Shown here: positions 54,698 through 64,000 of the stretch, piece after piece
Layout of the letters: each line of letters starts with the position of its first letter
How positions within the stretch are numbered: position 1 is the first letter of the stretch
NCBI GenBank assembly: GCA_965112735.1
Contig: OZ218954.1
Coordinates: 4,317,695 to 4,381,694 of the forward strand
DNA: 64,000 bases
Direction of reading: 5' to 3'
Source: Phaeosaccion multiseriatum
Taxonomy: Eukaryota > Ochrophyta, other classes
Translations under genes and position numbers: made by a program
Notes under the pieces: model-generated
Databases searched by the model: none
The model's input: the letters and a program-made list of their open reading frames with translations, nothing else
Told to the model about the DNA's origin: nothing

Positions 54698-56725
54698 GCC
54701 GTCGAACTTGTACCCATCCTGTGCCGCCAACGTGCCCGCCACCATTGCTGCCACGGCTTCAGACATATCGGAATCCTGATGCTGCGGCCTACGCGCCTGC
54801 CGCAGCTTAAGACGCTGCACGATGCCTCGAAGGTCCTCCCGCGTAGCCGGAATTGCGTTGCACTCAATCCAGCCATGGCCTGCGCGGTTGCAGGTGGCGC
54901 AGTTGAAAGGAGCCGGGCTGGTTCCCTCACGCCGCCTGAGATCACCATGGAAGAGCAGAGACCGTTGTGAAGTGGCCGAAAGCGGTGTCGGCTGCTGCAG
55001 GGCCACTGCATTCACCGCCAACGCCTCAGCAGACAACTCATTCACCGCCGACAACTCATTCACCGCCATCCCCCCTCGAGGGGCACGCTGACCACTACCA
55101 CTGCCGCTGCCCCGGCCAGCACCGCCCGTAAGAGCCGGACGGACGGGAGAAATCGCACTCGTGGCAGTCGGGTACTCGTCTTGGTACGCCTGGTATAACA
55201 CCTGCCAAGTGGGAGGCGCCGAGTCCCATTGCTGCCAAAACTTGGTCATGCCATCCGACAAATGCAGCGTAGAACGACGGAGACGGTCCTCCATGTCTGG
55301 GCGCAGCACAGCCAGCAGTGCTGTCGCCAAGACGTGTTGCTCCGGAGACTGCCCCGTAAGCGTCACCAGACACCGATTCAATTCCTCCAGCATGGCCATC
55401 ACCTTGGCGAGCGCCAGATTGACTTCCTTAGCGACTGTAGACGCCTCCAGAGGCTTCGCCTCCTGCACCAAGGACTGCACCAGCTGCTGAAACGCGTACT
55501 GCGAGTGCTCCCCAAGAGGGATACCGAATTGACGAAGCAGACCCCTCGCAAGCAAATGGAACCGATCACTCGTCGTCTGCCAACTCAAGGTGACCGTTTC
55601 GCCGCACTCCCTCCATGTGACATCTGTCTGCGCCTCCGCCAGAACGACAGCCTGACGAGCTGCAGTCAACTGCTCCAGCATGCGCATCTGTAGCAGCCCC
55701 TCTTGTCCTGGTAGCACCTTCCCAGAAGGCGTCAAGAACTCCTGGCTCGCCAGCAACGGAGGCCAGCGGAACAATATTTGGAGCACCTCCGCTCGAGTCA
55801 GCAGCGTACCCGTCGGCGAAAACGGAAAGGGCAGTGGGTCCGTACTCACCAGCCGGAGACCGCTAGTGCGAGCCTGCATCGGTGGTTGCAGCACGTTCTG
55901 ACGGACGATGTCAAGCAGCCCTCGCTGCACAGCTGCGACCTGCTGCAAGACATCCTTGCCCTCCGCATCTGAGCGACGCGTCTCCGGCCCTGGGACACTC
56001 TCGAGATAGTGAACCCTCTGCAGCGCCCTCTCCAGCAGCTCACTCTTCGCCTGCAGCGCCTGCGCCGTTTCCTGAAGCTGAAGCTGAAGGCACATCTGGA
56101 GCTCTCCCTCTTCCGAGTTGGCAGCACCCGTAGAACGGAGAGGCGTCTCCCAACGAGCCACCGGCGAGGCGGCCGTCGCAAATGGATTCGTGACCTCCAG
56201 TGGCCCGGGCACTACTGTAGAAAAGGGATTCGTGTCGCTCTGCTGCCCCGACGCTGCCGCAGCGAAAGGGTTAGTATCCTCCTGCTGCTCCTCCAGCTGC
56301 CCCCCTCCCGAGCTCAGCTTGCTCACCGCCGACACCGACGCTCGAGAGAAAAGGTAGGACAGATCCTCCACCTCAGCACGGGCGGGGGGCGAGGAACCCG
56401 TGGCCTCCGCCCCCCCCACCAAAGCCGGCTCCTCCAGCGCTGCAACAGGGGGGGGGAAATAATTCCCCACAAAAGGATTTCCCACGCCTGTCTGCACTGC
56501 CACCACATCGCCACCACCCATCCCCACAGCAGCAGGAGGGGGAGCAGCTGGAGACGCGGAAGCAGAAGAAGCGAGGGAACCCGATGTGAGCAAGGCCGCA
56601 CGCACGCGGCTCACCGCACCGGGACTGGCGGTGACTGCCGCGGCATCAGAGGGAACAGCATCATTTTTGCGAACACGGTCTCCCTCAGCATCCAAGTGCA
56701 GTGCATCCGTCCCATCCTCCGCCAT
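54695..56725 (-). CDS. Retrotransposon Gag with CCHC zinc knuckle
   Basis: A 676-residue frame starting 127 bp after the 5' LTR. The N-terminal 200 residues are Ala/Pro/Ser-rich with three N-P-F motifs (T-N-P-F repeated). The middle is helical and capsid-like (about 260-530), with F-R-W-P-P-L-L and F-W-Q-Q-W-D-S-A. Near the C-terminus C-A-T-C-N-R-A-G-H-G-W-I-E-C matches the retroviral nucleocapsid zinc knuckle C-x2-C-x4-H-x4-C exactly. Gag forms the virus-like particle and binds the element RNA. N-P-F motifs bind EH domains of endocytic proteins in other systems; whether that matters here is unknown. It ends at a TGA with readthrough features. Confidence 0.88.
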   Translation of the reverse strand: MAEDGTDALHLDAEGDRVRKNDAVPSDAAAVTASPGAVSRVRAALLTSGSLASSASASPAAPPPAAVGMGGGDVVAVQTGVGNPFVGNYFPPPVAALEEPALVGGAEATGSSPPARAEVEDLSYLFSRASVSAVSKLSSGGGQLEEQQEDTNPFAAAASGQQSDTNPFSTVVPGPLEVTNPFATAASPVARWETPLRSTGAANSEEGELQMCLQLQLQETAQALQAKSELLERALQRVHYLESVPGPETRRSDAEGKDVLQQVAAVQRGLLDIVRQNVLQPPMQARTSGLRLVSTDPLPFPFSPTGTLLTRAEVLQILFRWPPLLASQEFLTPSGKVLPGQEGLLQMRMLEQLTAARQAVVLAEAQTDVTWRECGETVTLSWQTTSDRFHLLARGLLRQFGIPLGEHSQYAFQQLVQSLVQEAKPLEASTVAKEVNLALAKVMAMLEELNRCLVTLTGQSPEQHVLATALLAVLRPDMEDRLRRSTLHLSDGMTKFWQQWDSAPPTWQVLYQAYQDEYPTATSAISPVRPALTGGAGRGSGSGSGQRAPRGGMAVNELSAVNELSAEALAVNAVALQQPTPLSATSQRSLLFHGDLRRREGTSPAPFNCATCNRAGHGWIECNAIPATREDLRGIVQRLKLRQARRPQHQDSDMSEAVAAMVAGTLAAQDGYKFDG

Positions 56726-56842
56726 GGCAACTCCCGATCACAAGGCTGGTAAGGCCCTACAGCTGACAGCGAAAAGCAAGCCTCCGGCCACACAGTAAAT
56801 CAGCCTCACAGCTAATAAAGCTCAGACCTGTGTCTTTCGGAT

Positions 56843-56851
56843 CTTCCGGGT
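56843..56851 (-). other. Putative self-priming primer-binding site
   Basis: In element orientation ACCCGGAAG lies immediately after the 5' LTR. It does not start with TGG, as a site for a tRNA 3' end would. It is perfectly complementary to CTTCCGGGT inside the LTR (56952-56944), 101 bases before the LTR end. A TATA-like AATAAATAAAT ends 26 bases before that site, so it could be the 5' end of the transcript, as in Tf1/sushi-type self-priming chromoviruses. Confidence 0.6.
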
Positions 56852-57075
56852 TGTCGAAACTACCGACAGCTAGACTGAAAGCCAAGCTAAAGCCAAGCAG
56901 AAAGCAGAAGCCAAGCAGAAGCTAAGCAGAAGCTGAGACAAGCACCCGGAAGCCAGCCCACACGCAGGCTGCGCTCCCATTTATTTATTACTGATTTACC
57001 GTCTGTTGGCCCGTTTTCCGGCCGTTACACTACTGATTGGGTCCCCAAGGGACCCCAACTAGGCCACTTCTAACA
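56852..57075 (-). repeat. 5' LTR of the retrotransposon
   Basis: 224 bp. Proposed U3 is 57075-56953 with a TATA-like AATAAATAAAT at about 56990-56979. Proposed transcript start is 56952 and R-U5 is 56952-56852. The right flank (TTCAG) differs from the left flank of the 3' LTR. Confidence 0.92.
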
Positions 57076-57351
57076 TTCAGAGGGCAGGTATCAGTCTAGC
57101 AAAAGTACGACTTCTAACAAGGCTAGTTGTGAGTTCGAACCCTAGCTGTCGCTTGTGAAAAAGCGTATTTTTCGGCGAAAACTGTTACCAGCTTGTGTTA
57201 GAAGTCGTACTTTTGCTAGACTGATACCTGCCCTCTGAATTCAGACCGGGAGATTCAGACCGGGAGGTATCAGTCTAGCAAAAGTACGACTTCTAACAAG
57301 GCTAGTTGTGAGTTCGAACCCTAGCTGTCGCTTGTGAAAAAGCGTATTTTT
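57076..57351. repeat. Fragments of the palindromic repeat next to the telomere
   Basis: Three partial units of the same repeat that forms the nested insertion: a hairpin half and linker at 57076-57195, a forward hairpin half at about 57196-57250, and another half plus linker at about 57253-57351. The last unit breaks off after AGCGTATTTTT, where telomeric sequence begins. So this repeat is present at the chromosome end independently of the copy inside the retrotransposon. Confidence 0.85.
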
Positions 57352-57390
57352 GGGTTAGGGTTAGGGTTAGGGTTAGGGTTAGGGTTAGGG
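57352..57390 (+). repeat. Telomeric repeat GGG(TTAGGG)6
   Basis: Six perfect TTAGGG units read 5' to 3' toward the right edge, as expected for the G-rich strand at a right chromosome end. Confidence 0.93.
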
Positions 57391-60300
57391 CCAGGGCCAG
57401 GCCAGGCCAGGCCAGGCCAGGGCCAGGCCAGGCCAGGCCAGGGCCAGGCCAGGCCAGGCCAGGCCAGGCCAGGCCAGGGCCAGGCCAGGCCAGGCCAGGC
57501 CAGGCCAGGCCAGGCCAGGCCAGGCCAGGCCAGGCCAGGCCAGGCCAGGCCAGGCCAGGCCAGGCCAGGGCCAGGCCAGGCCAGGCCAGGCCAGGCCAGG
57601 CCAGGCCAGGCCAGGCCAGGCCAGGCCAGGCCAGGCCAGGCCAGGCCAGGCCAGGCCAGGCCAGGCCAGGCCAGGCCAGGCCAGGCCAGGCCAGGCCAGG
57701 CCAGGCCAGGCCAGGCCAGGCCAGGCCAGGCCAGGCCAGGCCAGGCCAGGCCAGGCCAGGCCAGGCCAGGCCAGGCCAGGCCAGGCCAGGCCAGGCCAGG
57801 CCAGGCCAGGCCAGGCCAGGCCAGGCCAGGCCAGGCCAGGCCAGGCCAGGCCAGGCCAGGCCAGGCCAGGCCAGGCCAGGCCAGGCCAGGCCAGGCCAGG
57901 CCAGGCCAGGCCAGGCCAGGCCAGGCCAGGCCAGGCCAGGCCAGGCCAGGCCAGGCCAGGCCAGGCCAGGCCAGGCCAGGCCAGGCCAGGCCAGGCCAGG
58001 CCAGGCCAGGCCAGGCCAGGCCAGGCCAGGCCAGGCCAGGCCAGGCCAGGCCAGGCCAGGCCAGGCCAGGCCAGGCCAGGCCAGGCCAGGCCAGGCCAGG
58101 CCAGGCCAGGCCAGGCCAGGCCAGGCCAGGCCAGGCCAGGCCAGGCCAGGCCAGGCCAGGCCAGGCCAGGCCAGGCCAGGCCAGGCCAGGCCAGGCCAGG
58201 CCAGGCCAGGCCAGGCCAGGCCAGGCCAGGCCAGGCCAGGCCAGGCCAGGCCAGGCCAGGCCAGGCCAGGCCAGGCCAGGCCAGGCCAGGCCAGGCCAGG
58301 CCAGGCCAGGCCAGGCCAGGCCAGGCCAGGCCAGGCCAGGCCAGGCCAGGCCAGGCCAGGCCAGGCCAGGCCAGGCCAGGCCAGGCCAGGCCAGGCCAGG
58401 CCAGGCCAGGCCAGGCCAGGCCAGGCCAGGCCAGGCCAGGCCAGGCCAGGCCAGGCCAGGCCAGGCCAGGCCAGGCCAGGCCAGGCCAGGCCAGGCCAGG
58501 CCAGGCCAGGCCAGGCCAGGCCAGGCCAGGCCAGGCCAGGCCAGGCCAGGCCAGGCCAGGCCAGGCCAGGCCAGGCCAGGCCAGGCCAGGCCAGGCCAGG
58601 CCAGGCCAGGCCAGGCCAGGCCAGGCCAGGCCAGGCCAGGCCAGGCCAGGCCAGGCCAGGCCAGGCCAGGCCAGGCCAGGCCAGGCCAGGCCAGGCCAGG
58701 CCAGGCCAGGCCAGGCCAGGCCAGGCCAGGCCAGGCCAGGCCAGGCCAGGCCAGGCCAGGCCAGGCCAGGCCAGGCCAGGCCAGGCCAGGCCAGGCCAGG
58801 CCAGGCCAGGCCAGGCCAGGCCAGGCCAGGCCAGGCCAGGCCAGGCCAGGCCAGGCCAGGCCAGGCCAGGCCAGGCCAGGCCAGGCCAGGCCAGGCCAGG
58901 CCAGGCCAGGCCAGGCCAGGCCAGGCCAGGCCAGGCCAGGCCAGGCCAGGCCAGGCCAGGCCAGGCCAGGCCAGGCCAGGCCAGGCCAGGCCAGGCCAGG
59001 CCAGGCCAGGCCAGGCCAGGCCAGGCCAGGCCAGGCCAGGCCAGGCCAGGCCAGGCCAGGCCAGGCCAGGCCAGGCCAGGCCAGGCCAGGCCAGGCCAGG
59101 CCAGGCCAGGCCAGGCCAGGCCAGGCCAGGCCAGGCCAGGCCAGGCCAGGCCAGGCCAGGCCAGGCCAGGCCAGGCCAGGCCAGGCCAGGCCAGGCCAGG
59201 CCAGGCCAGGCCAGGCCAGGCCAGGCCAGGCCAGGCCAGGCCAGGCCAGGCCAGGCCAGGCCAGGCCAGGCCAGGCCAGGCCAGGCCAGGCCAGGCCAGG
59301 CCAGGCCAGGCCAGGCCAGGCCAGGCCAGGCCAGGCCAGGCCAGGCCAGGCCAGGCCAGGCCAGGCCAGGCCAGGCCAGGCCAGGCCAGGCCAGGCCAGG
59401 CCAGGCCAGGCCAGGCCAGGCCAGGCCAGGCCAGGCCAGGCCAGGCCAGGCCAGGCCAGGCCAGGCCAGGCCAGGCCAGGCCAGGCCAGGCCAGGCCAGG
59501 CCAGGCCAGGCCAGGCCAGGCCAGGCCAGGCCAGGCCAGGCCAGGCCAGGCCAGGCCAGGCCAGGCCAGGCCAGGCCAGGCCAGGCCAGGCCAGGCCAGG
59601 CCAGGCCAGGCCAGGCCAGGCCAGGCCAGGCCAGGCCAGGCCAGGCCAGGCCAGGCCAGGCCAGGCCAGGCCAGGCCAGGCCAGGCCAGGCCAGGCCAGG
59701 CCAGGCCAGGCCAGGCCAGGCCAGGCCAGGCCAGGCCAGGCCAGGCCAGGCCAGGCCAGGCCAGGCCAGGCCAGGCCAGGCCAGGCCAGGCCAGGCCAGG
59801 CCAGGCCAGGCCAGGCCAGGCCAGGCCAGGCCAGGCCAGGCCAGGCCAGGCCAGGCCAGGCCAGGCCAGGCCAGGCCAGGCCAGGCCAGGCCAGGCCAGG
59901 CCAGGCCAGGCCAGGCCAGGCCAGGCCAGGCCAGGCCAGGCCAGGCCAGGCCAGGCCAGGCCAGGCCAGGCCAGGCCAGGCCAGGCCAGGCCAGGCCAGG
60001 CCAGGCCAGGCCAGGCCAGGCCAGGCCAGGCCAGGCCAGGCCAGGCCAGGCCAGGCCAGGCCAGGCCAGGCCAGGCCAGGCCAGGCCAGGCCAGGCCAGG
60101 CCAGGCCAGGCCAGGCCAGGCCAGGCCAGGCCAGGCCAGGCCAGGCCAGGCCAGGCCAGGCCAGGCCAGGCCAGGCCAGGCCAGGCCAGGCCAGGCCAGG
60201 CCAGGCCAGGCCAGGCCAGGCCAGGCCAGGCCAGGCCAGGCCAGGCCAGGCCAGGCCAGGCCAGGCCAGGCCAGGCCAGGCCAGGCCAGGCCAGGCCAGG

Positions 60301-63300
60301 CCAGGCCAGGCCAGGCCAGGCCAGGCCAGGCCAGGCCAGGCCAGGCCAGGCCAGGCCAGGCCAGGCCAGGCCAGGCCAGGCCAGGCCAGGCCAGGCCAGG
60401 CCAGGCCAGGCCAGGCCAGGCCAGGCCAGGCCAGGCCAGGCCAGGCCAGGCCAGGCCAGGCCAGGCCAGGCCAGGCCAGGCCAGGCCAGGCCAGGCCAGG
60501 CCAGGCCAGGCCAGGCCAGGCCAGGCCAGGCCAGGCCAGGCCAGGCCAGGCCAGGCCAGGCCAGGCCAGGCCAGGCCAGGCCAGGCCAGGCCAGGCCAGG
60601 CCAGGCCAGGCCAGGCCAGGCCAGGCCAGGCCAGGCCAGGCCAGGCCAGGCCAGGCCAGGCCAGGCCAGGCCAGGCCAGGCCAGGCCAGGCCAGGCCAGG
60701 CCAGGCCAGGCCAGGCCAGGCCAGGCCAGGCCAGGCCAGGCCAGGCCAGGCCAGGCCAGGCCAGGCCAGGCCAGGCCAGGCCAGGCCAGGCCAGGCCAGG
60801 CCAGGCCAGGCCAGGCCAGGCCAGGCCAGGCCAGGCCAGGCCAGGCCAGGCCAGGCCAGGCCAGGCCAGGCCAGGCCAGGCCAGGCCAGGCCAGGCCAGG
60901 CCAGGCCAGGCCAGGCCAGGCCAGGCCAGGCCAGGCCAGGCCAGGCCAGGCCAGGCCAGGCCAGGCCAGGCCAGGCCAGGCCAGGCCAGGCCAGGCCAGG
61001 CCAGGCCAGGCCAGGCCAGGCCAGGCCAGGCCAGGCCAGGCCAGGCCAGGCCAGGCCAGGCCAGGCCAGGCCAGGCCAGGCCAGGCCAGGCCAGGCCAGG
61101 CCAGGCCAGGCCAGGCCAGGCCAGGCCAGGCCAGGCCAGGCCAGGCCAGGCCAGGCCAGGCCAGGCCAGGCCAGGCCAGGCCAGGCCAGGCCAGGCCAGG
61201 CCAGGCCAGGCCAGGCCAGGCCAGGCCAGGCCAGGCCAGGCCAGGCCAGGCCAGGCCAGGCCAGGCCAGGCCAGGCCAGGCCAGGCCAGGCCAGGCCAGG
61301 CCAGGCCAGGCCAGGCCAGGCCAGGCCAGGCCAGGCCAGGCCAGGCCAGGCCAGGCCAGGCCAGGCCAGGCCAGGCCAGGCCAGGCCAGGCCAGGCCAGG
61401 CCAGGCCAGGCCAGGCCAGGCCAGGCCAGGCCAGGCCAGGCCAGGCCAGGCCAGGCCAGGCCAGGCCAGGCCAGGCCAGGCCAGGCCAGGCCAGGCCAGG
61501 CCAGGCCAGGCCAGGCCAGGCCAGGCCAGGCCAGGCCAGGCCAGGCCAGGCCAGGCCAGGCCAGGCCAGGCCAGGCCAGGCCAGGCCAGGCCAGGCCAGG
61601 CCAGGCCAGGCCAGGCCAGGCCAGGCCAGGCCAGGCCAGGCCAGGCCAGGCCAGGCCAGGCCAGGCCAGGCCAGGCCAGGCCAGGCCAGGCCAGGCCAGG
61701 CCAGGCCAGGCCAGGCCAGGCCAGGCCAGGCCAGGCCAGGCCAGGCCAGGCCAGGCCAGGCCAGGCCAGGCCAGGCCAGGCCAGGCCAGGCCAGGCCAGG
61801 CCAGGCCAGGCCAGGCCAGGCCAGGCCAGGCCAGGCCAGGCCAGGCCAGGCCAGGCCAGGCCAGGCCAGGCCAGGCCAGGCCAGGCCAGGCCAGGCCAGG
61901 CCAGGCCAGGCCAGGCCAGGCCAGGCCAGGCCAGGCCAGGCCAGGCCAGGCCAGGCCAGGCCAGGCCAGGCCAGGCCAGGCCAGGCCAGGCCAGGCCAGG
62001 CCAGGCCAGGCCAGGCCAGGCCAGGCCAGGCCAGGCCAGGCCAGGCCAGGCCAGGCCAGGCCAGGCCAGGCCAGGCCAGGCCAGGCCAGGCCAGGCCAGG
62101 CCAGGCCAGGCCAGGCCAGGCCAGGCCAGGCCAGGCCAGGCCAGGCCAGGCCAGGCCAGGCCAGGCCAGGCCAGGCCAGGCCAGGCCAGGCCAGGCCAGG
62201 CCAGGCCAGGCCAGGCCAGGCCAGGCCAGGCCAGGCCAGGCCAGGCCAGGCCAGGCCAGGCCAGGCCAGGCCAGGCCAGGCCAGGCCAGGCCAGGCCAGG
62301 CCAGGCCAGGCCAGGCCAGGCCAGGCCAGGCCAGGCCAGGCCAGGCCAGGCCAGGCCAGGCCAGGCCAGGCCAGGCCAGGCCAGGCCAGGCCAGGCCAGG
62401 CCAGGCCAGGCCAGGCCAGGCCAGGCCAGGCCAGGCCAGGCCAGGCCAGGCCAGGCCAGGCCAGGCCAGGCCAGGCCAGGCCAGGCCAGGCCAGGCCAGG
62501 CCAGGCCAGGCCAGGCCAGGCCAGGCCAGGCCAGGCCAGGCCAGGCCAGGCCAGGCCAGGCCAGGCCAGGCCAGGCCAGGCCAGGCCAGGCCAGGCCAGG
62601 CCAGGCCAGGCCAGGCCAGGCCAGGCCAGGCCAGGCCAGGCCAGGCCAGGCCAGGCCAGGCCAGGCCAGGCCAGGCCAGGCCAGGCCAGGCCAGGCCAGG
62701 CCAGGCCAGGCCAGGCCAGGCCAGGCCAGGCCAGGCCAGGCCAGGCCAGGCCAGGCCAGGCCAGGCCAGGCCAGGCCAGGCCAGGCCAGGCCAGGCCAGG
62801 CCAGGCCAGGCCAGGCCAGGCCAGGCCAGGCCAGGCCAGGCCAGGCCAGGCCAGGCCAGGCCAGGCCAGGCCAGGCCAGGCCAGGCCAGGCCAGGCCAGG
62901 CCAGGCCAGGCCAGGCCAGGCCAGGCCAGGCCAGGCCAGGCCAGGCCAGGCCAGGCCAGGCCAGGCCAGGCCAGGCCAGGCCAGGCCAGGCCAGGCCAGG
63001 CCAGGCCAGGCCAGGCCAGGCCAGGCCAGGCCAGGCCAGGCCAGGCCAGGCCAGGCCAGGCCAGGCCAGGCCAGGCCAGGCCAGGCCAGGCCAGGCCAGG
63101 CCAGGCCAGGCCAGGCCAGGCCAGGCCAGGCCAGGCCAGGCCAGGCCAGGCCAGGCCAGGCCAGGCCAGGCCAGGCCAGGCCAGGCCAGGCCAGGCCAGG
63201 CCAGGCCAGGCCAGGCCAGGCCAGGCCAGGCCAGGCCAGGCCAGGCCAGGCCAGGCCAGGCCAGGCCAGGCCAGGCCAGGCCAGGCCAGGCCAGGCCAGG

Positions 63301-64000
63301 CCAGGCCAGGCCAGGCCAGGCCAGGCCAGGCCAGGCCAGGCCAGGCCAGGCCAGGCCAGGCCAGGCCAGGCCAGGCCAGGCCAGGCCAGGCCAGGCCAGG
63401 CCAGGCCAGGCCAGGCCAGGCCAGGCCAGGCCAGGCCAGGCCAGGCCAGGCCAGGCCAGGCCAGGCCAGGCCAGGCCAGGCCAGGCCAGGCCAGGCCAGG
63501 CCAGGCCAGGCCAGGCCAGGCCAGGCCAGGCCAGGCCAGGCCAGGCCAGGCCAGGCCAGGCCAGGCCAGGCCAGGCCAGGCCAGGCCAGGCCAGGCCAGG
63601 CCAGGCCAGGCCAGGCCAGGCCAGGCCAGGCCAGGCCAGGCCAGGCCAGGCCAGGCCAGGCCAGGCCAGGCCAGGCCAGGCCAGGCCAGGCCAGGCCAGG
63701 CCAGGCCAGGCCAGGCCAGGCCAGGCCAGGCCAGGCCAGGCCAGGCCAGGCCAGGCCAGGCCAGGCCAGGCCAGGCCAGGCCAGGCCAGGCCAGGCCAGG
63801 CCAGGCCAGGGCCAGGCCAGGCCAGGCCAGGCCAGGCCAGGCCAGGGCCAGGGCCAGGCCAGGCCAGGCCAGGGCCAGGCCAGGCCAGGGCCAGGCCAGG
63901 CCAGGCCAGGCCAGGCCAGGCCAGGCCAGGCCAGGCCAGGCCAGGGGCCAGGCCAGGCCAGGGGCCAGGCCAGGCCAGGCCAGCCAGGGCCAGGCCAGGG
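57391..64000 (+). repeat. (CCAGG)n terminal array, probably a miscalled telomere
   Basis: About 6.6 kb of CCAGG units, with some CCAGGG units near both ends and one GCCAGCCAGGG irregularity at the far right. It follows TTAGGG without a break (TTAGGGCCAGGGCCAGG) and runs to the window end. A real variant telomere or satellite is possible. However, CCCTGG-type miscalls of CCCTAA telomere strands are a reported long-read base-calling error, and this array is that pattern in reverse complement with one G dropped. Confidence 0.85.

Larger units (their letters stand above)
43125..57075 (-). mobile_element. Ty3/Gypsy chromovirus-type LTR retrotransposon
   Basis: The element is bounded by two 224-bp direct repeats that begin TG and end CA and appear to differ at one base. 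It is transcribed on the minus strand: 5' LTR (57075-56852), primer site, gag (56725-54695), TGA, pol (to 43387), polypurine tract, 3' LTR (43348-43125). Domain order protease-RT-RNase H-integrase defines Ty3/Gypsy; the C-terminal chromodomain-like tail places it near chromoviruses. It contains a 969-bp nested palindromic insertion. Without that it would be about 13 kb, long for a chromovirus because of repeats, an extra exonuclease domain and long linkers. Near-identical LTRs imply recent insertion. Flanks are CTCCT and TTCAG, so there is no target duplication; it may be a recombinant between two copies. Confidence 0.93.

Noticed and set aside
57391-64000. Protein-coding or centromeric satellite reading of the CCAGG array
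   Set aside because: No frame has coding features, and its position directly after TTAGGG at the edge favours a telomere or a base-calling error of it.

Overview
The window is nuclear DNA of a microbial eukaryote and looks like the right-hand end of a chromosome. Genes are GC-rich and split by many short spliceosomal introns, mostly GT-AG with two GC-AG. Introns are full of simple repeats (CCCT, CA/GT, CTC and longer tandem units). The telomere seed is TTAGGG. With this intron style, TTAGGG fits a stramenopile alga; a Nannochloropsis-like eustigmatophyte is my best guess, at low confidence and from composition and gene style only.

Layout. (1) 0.25-1.64 kb, minus: a protein of five SAP motifs separated by very long polyglycine. 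(2) 2.4-4.9 kb, plus: the N-terminal third of a condensin subunit 1 (CAP-D2) gene; homology stops at an exon end and the rest is not found. (3) 6.0-11.5 kb, minus: one intact ankyrin-repeat plus BTB-like gene between two degraded copies. (4) 11.75-13.02 kb, minus: two exons of an unrecognised gene, with a 358-bp perfect palindrome in the intron. (5) 13.1-22.1 kb, plus: a complete 13-exon USO1/p115 vesicle-tethering gene. (6) 22.5-23.4 kb: about 900 bp of pure (CTC)n. (7) 23.95-26.38 kb, plus: a five-exon secreted cysteine-rich protein with a duplicated exon module. (8) 27.0-29.86 kb, plus: a PPR protein. (9) 30.2-33.7 kb, minus: a ten-exon mitochondrial ribosomal mS45/Bot1-like protein. (10) 33.85-39.77 kb, plus: a twelve-exon coiled-coil protein with a zinc-ribbon-like motif, divergent from (9). 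(11) 41.96-42.65 kb, plus: an intronless membrane-anchored orphan. (12) 43.1-57.1 kb, minus: a complete, recent Ty3/Gypsy chromovirus-type LTR retrotransposon. (13) 57.1-64.0 kb: fragments of a palindromic repeat, six TTAGGG units, then 6.6 kb of (CCAGG)n to the window end.

The retrotransposon is the most unusual object. Its polyprotein carries protease, RT, RNase H, integrase and a chromodomain-like tail. Between RNase H and integrase it also has a 3'-5' exonuclease domain with all DEDDy residues. Gag ends in TGA-CGG, followed 5 nt later by a 13-bp stem-loop, and Pol continues in the same frame, which suggests stop-codon readthrough. Nine bases next to the 5' LTR are complementary to a site inside the LTR that lies 26 bp after a TATA-like box, which suggests Tf1/sushi-style self-priming. 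A 969-bp palindromic element with a CGCT target duplication sits in the N-terminal part of Pol; removing it with one CGCT copy restores the frame exactly.

The terminal (CCAGG)n array directly after TTAGGG is best read as a miscalled telomere until shown otherwise. Gene models were built by hand from homology and splice-phase consistency; exon coordinates are given in each entry.
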